Source of the DNA: an uncultured Desulfobacterales bacterium
Lineage (GTDB): Bacteria > Desulfobacterota > Desulfobacteria > Desulfobacterales > UBA11574
Assembly (NCBI GenBank): GCA_937925895.1
Contig: CALANC010000169.1
Span: forward strand, 1 to 9,976
Direction of reading: 5' to 3'
DNA: 9,976 nucleotides
Part shown: positions 5,203 to 9,976 of the stretch, in pieces
Numbering within the stretch: position 1 is the stretch's first letter
How the letters are laid out: each line of letters opens with the position of its first letter
Notes under the pieces: model-generated
What the model saw: only the letters and a program-made list of their open reading frames with translations
The model's database searches: none
Told to the model about the DNA's origin: nothing
Translations under genes and position numbers: made by a program

Positions 5203-7824
5203 TTATACGTCCTTGACCTTTTCCCTCAATTCATGGAGATAATTCATAGCGTCCAGAGGCGTCATTTTTGATATATCGACCTTTTGCAGCTTTTCTATTA
5301 CAACGGTCTCAGGTTTACGAAAAAGATTGAGCTGCACCTGTTCTTTTTCTGCAATATGTGCATTTTCATTAGGTACCGGTGAGCTCTTCAAGCCGTGCTC
5401 GGCATTTTCGATATGGTAAAGGATCTTTTTCGCCCGCTTGACCACGTTGTCCGGAATCCCTGCAAGCCGTGCAACCTGTATCCCGTAACTCCGGTTGGTG
5501 CCTCCTTCTACCAGCTTTCTAAGAAAGATAATCTCGTCATTCCATTCTTTTACTGCAATGTTGTAATTTTTTATCCGGGACTTTGTGAGAGCCAGTTCCG
5601 TCAACTCATGATAATGGGTTGCAAATAGAGTTTTCACCCCGAATTGTTTCAAGTCATGCAGATGCTCGGCCACCGCCCAAGCAATGCTCAAGCCGTCGAA
5701 GGTGCTCGTTCCACGTCCAATCTCATCCATGATGACAAGGCTCTGCCTGGTTGCATTATTTAGTATGTTTGCTGTTTCCTGCATCTCAACCATGAAGGTG
5801 CTCTGTCCCTGAGAAAGGTTGTCCAGAGCACCAACGCGGGTAAAAATTCGGTCTGTAATACTTATTGAGGCTTTGCCGGCAGGAATAAACGATCCCATTT
5901 GGGTCATGAGGACCGTAAGGGCCACTTGACGAAGAACAGTCGATTTTCCCGCCATGTTAGGACCTGTTATGATAAGAATCTGATGCTCATCATCATCTAC
6001 CCTGATCGTGTTCGGCACAAATCGTTCTCCAGTTATCATCTTTTCAACAACCGGATGCCTTCCATCTTCAATAATAATATGTCCTTCTGTATTAATTTCC
6101 GGTCTTTTGTAGTTGTTTTGATCGGCAACCTCAGCCAGATTCAGGAGACAATCTAAACGGGCTAAAAATTTAGCTACCAGCTGAATAGCCGAATTATTCT
6201 TAACAACCTCCGCCCTAATTTCATTAAAAATTTTATATTCCAGAGCAGCTCTCTTGTCTTCGGCACTGAACACTTTTGATTCAAACGATTTAAGCTCTTC
6301 CGTTATATAGCGTTCTGCATTCACCAGAGTTTGTTTACGGGTATAATGTACCGGAACAGCTTCTGAACGGGCCTTGGGAACTTCGATATAGTAACCGAAA
6401 ACCTTATTGAAGCTGACTTTAAGTGTATTGATTCCGGTTGAATCTTTTTCTTTGGTTTCCAGCTTCGCCAGCCAGTTTTTTCCATCTCTGCTTATACTTA
6501 TGAGCTCGTCAAGTTCCTCATTGTATCCCGTTTTTATTATGCCGCCTTCATTAACCGTGGGCGGGGCGTCTTCGCGGACCGCCTTTTCGATCAATTCCGC
6601 AAGATCCTGCAGTTCATCAATATGTTGGCGATATTTAAAAAAATGAGCGTTAAAATCCGAAAGCAAAGACCATATTGCGGGAAGACTCTCAAGAGAACGC
6701 TTCAAGGCAACAAGATCCCTGGCATTTGATTGACCCATGGAGATCTTGCTTCCCAGACGTTCAAGGTCATAAATAGATTTTAAACGGCCCCTGAGATTTC
6801 GGCGTGATTGCTTGTTTTTTTTTGCTTCTTCAACGGCATCCTGTCTCTGTTGGATCTCCTTTGGGTCCAAAAGCGGGTATCTGATCCACCTCTTCAACAG
6901 CCTGCCGCCCATGGCCGTGACAGTTCTGTCTAAGATATCCAGCATGGTTCCCTTTTTGGAGCCTGTGCGGATGTTTTTTACCAATTCGAGATTCTGACAA
7001 CTTAAGTCATCTATTATCAGGTGATTACTTAAGGAATATGTTTCGATCCCTTTGAAGTGCTCTGTCTTTTGTTTCTGCGTTTCCCGGACGTAAAAGATGA
7101 GCGCCCCGGCGGCGCGAATACCTGCCTTTAAATTTTCACAACCGAACCCCTCGAGAGAAATCGTTTTGAATTGATCAATGAGTCTTTCGTATCCTCTTTT
7201 GTATTCAAACGCCCTGTCTTCTAAATATGTTATCGATTTCTCTGACAAGGCCTTGATAATCGGGGAAAAAAAACGGTCATTTTTAGAGTATTCCGGAAAC
7301 ACAGCTTCACTTGGTGAAATGCGAAGGGCCTCATCAATAACAACGTTTATATCCTCAGATTCAGACACCCTAAAATTCCCCGTCGAAATATCTATACAGC
7401 TCAACCCGGCAGTATGGTTATTTCGAGCCACTGCAAGAACATAATTGTCTGATTTTTCATCCAACAATTCATTATCAACGATCATGCCCGGGGTAATGAC
7501 TCGGACAACATCCCTTTTTACCAGTCCCTTGGCTTGGGCAGGATCTTCTATTTGATCGCAGATGGCGACTTTATGACCCTTTTCTAATAGGCGGGCAATA
7601 TAACCCTGCACGGCTCGGTAAGGAACACCGCACATGGGAATCGGAAACTCGTCTTTTTTGTTTCTTGATGTTAAGGTAATTTCAAGAATTCCGGCCGCAA
7701 CCTCGGCATCTTCAAAGAACATTTCATAAAAATCTCCCATCCGGTAAAAAAGTAATGCATCTGCATACTTCTCCTTAATATCCAGATACTGCTTTATCAT
7801 GGGAGTTATTTTGGCAGAACTCAT
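5203..7824 (-). CDS. mutS: DNA mismatch repair protein MutS
   Basis: An 873-residue MutS of full family length that recognises mismatches and uses ATP to recruit MutL. N-terminal mismatch-reading motif GDFYEMF (30-36) with Phe32 and Glu34; connector, lever and clamp regions follow; Walker A GPNMAGKST (621-629); the STFMVEM signature (675-681); Walker B LVIMDEIGRGTSTFDG (696-711) with D700-E701; and ATHYHEL (735-741). QLNLF (831-835) is a typical sliding-clamp-binding motif near the C-terminus, and the end MTPLDAMNYLHEL is the conserved MutS C-terminal helix. The start is taken as the ATG at 7824, giving MSSAKITPMIKQYL, which matches the family N-terminus; an upstream TTG at 7863 would add 13 atypical residues across a hairpin. 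No good Shine-Dalgarno is seen. A 4-codon ORF (ATGTTTGCGTCATGA) overlaps this start. No mutL is in the window; the amidase follows 16 bases downstream. Confidence 0.97.
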   Translation of the reverse strand: MSSAKITPMIKQYLDIKEKYADALLFYRMGDFYEMFFEDAEVAAGILEITLTSRNKKDEFPIPMCGVPYRAVQGYIARLLEKGHKVAICDQIEDPAQAKGLVKRDVVRVITPGMIVDNELLDEKSDNYVLAVARNNHTAGLSCIDISTGNFRVSESEDINVVIDEALRISPSEAVFPEYSKNDRFFSPIIKALSEKSITYLEDRAFEYKRGYERLIDQFKTISLEGFGCENLKAGIRAAGALIFYVRETQKQKTEHFKGIETYSLSNHLIIDDLSCQNLELVKNIRTGSKKGTMLDILDRTVTAMGGRLLKRWIRYPLLDPKEIQQRQDAVEEAKKNKQSRRNLRGRLKSIYDLERLGSKISMGQSNARDLVALKRSLESLPAIWSLLSDFNAHFFKYRQHIDELQDLAELIEKAVREDAPPTVNEGGIIKTGYNEELDELISISRDGKNWLAKLETKEKDSTGINTLKVSFNKVFGYYIEVPKARSEAVPVHYTRKQTLVNAERYITEELKSFESKVFSAEDKRAALEYKIFNEIRAEVVKNNSAIQLVAKFLARLDCLLNLAEVADQNNYKRPEINTEGHIIIEDGRHPVVEKMITGERFVPNTIRVDDDEHQILIITGPNMAGKSTVLRQVALTVLMTQMGSFIPAGKASISITDRIFTRVGALDNLSQGQSTFMVEMQETANILNNATRQSLVIMDEIGRGTSTFDGLSIAWAVAEHLHDLKQFGVKTLFATHYHELTELALTKSRIKNYNIAVKEWNDEIIFLRKLVEGGTNRSYGIQVARLAGIPDNVVKRAKKILYHIENAEHGLKSSPVPNENAHIAEKEQVQLNLFRKPETVVIEKLQKVDISKMTPLDAMNYLHELREKVKDV

Positions 7825-7852
7825 GACGCAAACATAAATAAGGGGGGAGTGA

Positions 7853-7869
7853 GCCGGTTGCAAACCGGC
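7853..7869. other. Perfect 7-bp hairpin upstream of mutS
   Basis: GCCGGTT (7853-7859) and AACCGGC (7863-7869) are exact complements around a 3-base loop, in the 85-base gap between the LapA-like gene and mutS, 28 bases before the mutS ATG. No T-tract follows on the mutS strand, so it is not a convincing terminator. It could affect mutS translation or mRNA stability. Confidence 0.5.
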
Positions 7870-7909
7870 AATATTTGGCGGTATTTCTCTATTTTTCGGT
7901 CTCTTCGTC

Positions 7910-8263
7910 TCATTCCTTTGATTCTTGATTTTCTCCGGAAGAACCGCCTCGCATTGCCTCCAGCTCTTTTCTCAGCGCTGAAATTTCTTCCAGCTGGGAA
8001 GTGGCTGCAGCATTTAAGTTCTTAATGGTTTTCTTGGATTTAAATCGTTCAGAAAGACTGAAAAAATAGGCGACGAGAAGGCCAAGCAGAAAAGAAAGAA
8101 GAAGAAAAAGAGCAAATGGCAATTCAGGTGCATGTTGAACGTCAAGAAAAGGAAGCCCGTAGCTTAGGCTTTGCTTTGCCATAAGAATGCTCTTATTTTG
8201 ATAAAAAAACAGTGCCACCAAAAGTAGAATAACAACCCAAAAGGCCATTTTGACTTTTTTCAT
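7910..8263 (-). CDS. LapA-like (DUF1049-type) small membrane protein
   Basis: A 117-residue protein with two hydrophobic segments, about residues 7-21 (FWVVILLLVALFFYQN) and 50-69 (PFALFLLLSFLLGLLVAYFF). The loop between them is short, and the Lys-rich cytoplasmic tail has a predicted coiled coil (TSQLEEISALRKELEAM). The FYQN after TM1 and the two-helix-plus-coiled-coil plan match the lipopolysaccharide assembly protein A / DUF1049 family; its role here is not known. The start at 8263 is chosen because AAAGGAGA lies 7 bases upstream (8271-8278). An in-frame ATG at 8332 would add 23 polar residues and has no ribosome-binding site. It lies between the HIT gene and mutS and is probably co-transcribed with them. 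Confidence 0.75.
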   Translation of the reverse strand: MKKVKMAFWVVILLLVALFFYQNKSILMAKQSLSYGLPFLDVQHAPELPFALFLLLSFLLGLLVAYFFSLSERFKSKKTIKNLNAAATSQLEEISALRKELEAMRGGSSGENQESKE

Positions 8264-8270
8264 ATTTTTA

Positions 8271-8278
8271 TCTCCTTT
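8271..8278 (-). promoter_or_regulatory. Ribosome-binding site fixing the LapA-like start
   Basis: The minus strand reads AAAGGAGA, 7 bases before the ATG at 8263. It supports the 117-residue form over the longer frame starting at 8332. Confidence 0.8.
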
Positions 8279-8346
8279 ATTTTCTGACTTATCACCTGTA
8301 TTTTGCACGAGAAAGATATCATCATTTCTCATGCAAGAACTAAATA

Positions 8347-8823
8347 TTATTCCAATTTATTAAAGTAAGGCTTTAAGTTGTTATAGGTGGCTAATAAGTG
8401 CTCCGGAATTACACGAACATCAGCAAAAACGGTTAACGCGTTGGTATCCCCGAACCATCTGGGGACAACATGGAAGTGAAGATGTTCCTCAACACCGGCA
8501 CCTGCAACTTTCCCAAGATTAAGGCCAACGTTAAAACCATCAGGGTTCATCACTTTTTTTAAGATCCCTATGGATTTCTCAACGGTTTCAAGCAGATCTC
8601 CCTTTTCTTCCTTTTTGAGTTGGTCCAGGGTTGAAAGATGTATCTTTGGCGCCACAAGCAGGTGGCCGTTGATATAAGGGAATTTATTCATCATGACCAT
8701 GGAAATTTCGCCCTTATAAAGGGTAAGGTTATCCTGTTCCGAAAGCGCCAGGCAAAAAATACAGCCCTCTTCCTTATCGCTCAGAATATAATCCATGCGC
8801 CATGGGGCCCACATTGTTTTCAT
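8347..8823 (-). CDS. HIT-family protein, Ap4A phosphorylase/hydrolase-like
   Basis: A 158-residue histidine-triad protein. The active-site motif is HLHFHVVPRW, with H114, H116 and H118. It is preceded by NVGLNLGKVAGAGVEEH, the arrangement seen in the diadenosine polyphosphate phosphorylase-like branch. The N-terminus has MWAPWRMDYI and a GCIFC zinc-site pair (C21, C24), both typical of this branch. It probably cleaves dinucleoside polyphosphates such as Ap4A; the true substrate is not shown by the sequence. The start at 8823 is supported by AAGGGAGA 7 bases upstream (8831-8838). The alternative in-frame ATG at 8844 would place that ribosome-binding site inside the gene and has none of its own. 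Confidence 0.9.
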   Translation of the reverse strand: MKTMWAPWRMDYILSDKEEGCIFCLALSEQDNLTLYKGEISMVMMNKFPYINGHLLVAPKIHLSTLDQLKKEEKGDLLETVEKSIGILKKVMNPDGFNVGLNLGKVAGAGVEEHLHFHVVPRWFGDTNALTVFADVRVIPEHLLATYNNLKPYFNKLE

Positions 8824-8830
8824 CCTTAAT

Positions 8831-8838
8831 TCTCCCTT
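8831..8838 (-). promoter_or_regulatory. Ribosome-binding site fixing the HIT gene start
   Basis: The minus strand reads AAGGGAGA, 7 bases before the ATG at 8823, supporting MKTMWAPWR as the N-terminus. Confidence 0.8.
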
Positions 8839-8904
8839 GACCATCTAATCAGGGCAACGGTTAATCCCCTACTAACGAATAATTACCTCGTTCCGGCTCA
8901 AAAC

Positions 8905-9642
8905 TCAACCCTTTTCTCTTTTTAAAGGGACAACCTCAAGATCACCCCAAAACCCTATTTCATTACTTATAATAACAACAATTCCGCGAATCCCATGGAT
9001 TTGTTTACCAAAATCGATTGCCGTTTGAATGTGTGCTGCAGATTTTACGCGGTTTCCGATTGATGTTGCGGCAGCATCTGCAAGAGAACAGGAGGTGGAT
9101 ACAACACAGACAGCATCCGCTTTGCCCAGACTTAATGAGTGTCCAATGCTACCCGACGACGTACAGACGGATATCGGTTTTCCCCCGGTATCCAGGTGCA
9201 AGCCCGTGCGCAGACTTAAAGGAGATTCACCTGCGAAAATACCTACGGTAACCGGGTCATTTATTTTGAAAAAAATGTCTCCCCCGTTCTCTACCACAAC
9301 TTCATCCGTGTAAGACAACAAATCAGCTCCTACATGCCCGGCGATAGCCCCGGCAACCGCTGCCATGGGACCAACACCGGCCTTTTCAGATGCAATAACC
9401 ATATCCTCTATGATAACCGGCATAGGTCCTCCGGTGCGCCAGGGTTTCAGGGTTTGAAGGAAGTCCGGGTATCTGTCTATGTAAGCTTCAATGTATCCTC
9501 TATATTTTAAAATCAGTTCCTTTGTTATGTCTTGGAGGTACTTCCTCGCATGGATAAACAGATCGGTTTCTTTGACGGTCACCCGGAAAGAAACCAGATT
9601 ATCTCCGCGCCATAAATTACGATACGACCGATTTTGATACAT
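8905..9642 (-). CDS. UPF0280 family protein (ApbE-like fold), function unknown
   Basis: A 245-residue protein. Its opening, MYQNRSYRNLWRGDNLVSFR then VTVKETDL, is characteristic of the UPF0280 family. Gly-rich conserved blocks follow: AGVGPMAAVAGAIAGHVG (88-105), VVENGGDIFF (116-125), SVCTSSGSIGHS (158-169) and CSLADAAATSIGN (185-197). These resemble the core of ApbE flavin transferases (the ENGGD block and the Asp-Ala-Ala-Ala-Thr block), so a flavin- or nucleotide-related activity is possible but unproven. No signal peptide is seen, so it is probably cytoplasmic. The ATG at 9642 is preferred because it matches the family start; an in-frame GTG at 9663 would add seven residues, and neither has a clear Shine-Dalgarno. 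The HIT gene follows after 81 bases. Confidence 0.85.
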   Translation of the reverse strand: MYQNRSYRNLWRGDNLVSFRVTVKETDLFIHARKYLQDITKELILKYRGYIEAYIDRYPDFLQTLKPWRTGGPMPVIIEDMVIASEKAGVGPMAAVAGAIAGHVGADLLSYTDEVVVENGGDIFFKINDPVTVGIFAGESPLSLRTGLHLDTGGKPISVCTSSGSIGHSLSLGKADAVCVVSTSCSLADAAATSIGNRVKSAAHIQTAIDFGKQIHGIRGIVVIISNEIGFWGDLEVVPLKREKG

Positions 9643-9664
9643 AATTCTTAAGTTGCTTCGCACA

Positions 9665-9684
9665 CGTATTCATATATAAATACG
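9665..9684. other. Short inverted repeat upstream of the UPF0280 gene
   Basis: CGTATT (9665-9670) and AATACG (9679-9684) form a perfect 6-bp inverted repeat around an AT-only loop except for one C, in the 108-base gap before the UPF0280 ATG. It could be an operator half-site pair or a small RNA hairpin. There is no T-tract on the minus strand, so it is not called a terminator. Confidence 0.35.
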
Positions 9685-9750
9685 ATCACGCATCATTATA
9701 GGGTGTTCCTTCTATCTAAAAGCCAAAATCGATGGGGCACCCCCTATTTC

Positions 9751-9976
9751 TCATACAAACTGTTCCTGGGGCCTGATATCTTCCGGGCACTGTCTCAAAA
9801 AATAATGATCCGTCATCCCAGCAATAAAATCTCTTACAATCTCCTCTTTACAATGGTTTTGGATATAATTTCCGGACATATCCTTTAAAAATCCTTTGAA
9901 AATAACAGATGACCGGTTTTTCGTCGCAATGTCCTCAATATACTGTTCAAAAAGAACCCCAAAAAGTTTTTTAATG
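9751..9976 (-). CDS. dGTP triphosphohydrolase-like (HD-domain) protein, C-terminal fragment
   Basis: An open frame enters from the right edge of the window and ends at a TGA (9751-9753), giving 74 C-terminal residues. The segment KEEIVRDFIAGMTDHYFLRQ matches the conserved (V/I)xDYIAGMTDRYA block near the C-terminus of deoxyguanosine triphosphohydrolase (Dgt) and related HD phosphohydrolases, where it follows the HD-associated domain. The metal-binding HD motif itself would be upstream, outside the window, so activity cannot be judged. The gene is truncated only by the window boundary. It lies 108 bases upstream of the UPF0280 gene on the same strand. Confidence 0.75.
   Translation of the reverse strand, partial: IKKLFGVLFEQYIEDIATKNRSSVIFKGFLKDMSGNYIQNHCKEEIVRDFIAGMTDHYFLRQCPEDIRPQEQFV

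Noticed and set aside
2212..5211. 13-bp inverted match (ggacgtataacct at 2212-2224; aggttatacgtcc at 5199-5211)
   Set aside because: About one match of this length is expected by chance in 10 kb. Each lies at a gene end with no target duplication or mobile element features.
7825..7863. Extended MutS start at a TTG codon (7863)
   Set aside because: The added residues do not resemble MutS N-termini, the region contains a hairpin, and the internal ATG at 7824 gives the expected N-terminus.
9695..9700. Perfect TATAAT on the minus strand before the UPF0280 gene
   Set aside because: No acceptable -35 at 16-18 bases; the nearest candidate, TTGGCT, is 20 bases away. An internal promoter here is possible but not supported.

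Overview
The window is a bacterial chromosomal segment of moderate GC, with every supported gene on the minus strand. The combination of a phenylacetate-CoA ligase followed by a tandem-ACT protein, a crotonase, an AMIN-amidase and a mutS/HIT/LapA-type neighbourhood suggests an anaerobic deltaproteobacterium (Desulfobacterota, possibly Desulfobacterales). This is a judgement from gene content and protein style, not a database result. No mobile element, CRISPR array, tRNA or rRNA was seen.

Layout in transcription order (high to low coordinates): the C-terminal end of an HD-type dGTPase-like protein (9751-9976, cut by the window edge); a UPF0280/ApbE-like protein (8905-9642); a HIT-family dinucleoside polyphosphate enzyme (8347-8823); a small two-TM LapA-like membrane protein (7910-8263); mutS (5203-7824); a periplasmic N-acetylmuramoyl-L-alanine amidase with AMIN domain and two nearly identical N-terminal repeats (3108-5186), possibly ended by a terminator at 3039-3075; a crotonase (2209-3000); a long regulated leader (about 1816-2126); and phenylacetate-CoA ligase (514-1815) followed by the tandem-ACT protein (13-444).

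The most interesting part is the apparently empty 393-base gap between the crotonase and the ligase. It holds a strong sigma70-like promoter (TTGACA, 17-base spacer, TATAGG) and a ribosome-binding site. These are followed by a 28-codon leader peptide containing 12 Phe and 1 Tyr codons (1990-2076), mutually exclusive RNA hairpins, and a hairpin plus U-tract about 70 bases before the ligase ATG. This is the anatomy of a phenylalanine transcription attenuator. It would raise ligase-ACT expression when charged Phe-tRNA is scarce. That is the logic of an amino acid supply pathway, not of phenylacetate degradation, and suggests that this ligase salvages phenylacetate for Phe synthesis (via phenylacetyl-CoA and a 2-oxoacid:ferredoxin oxidoreductase expected outside the window), with the ACT protein as a plausible amino acid sensor.

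Several starts were moved from the longest possible reading frame to internal ATGs, on Shine-Dalgarno placement (crotonase, LapA-like, HIT) or on family N-termini (MutS, UPF0280).
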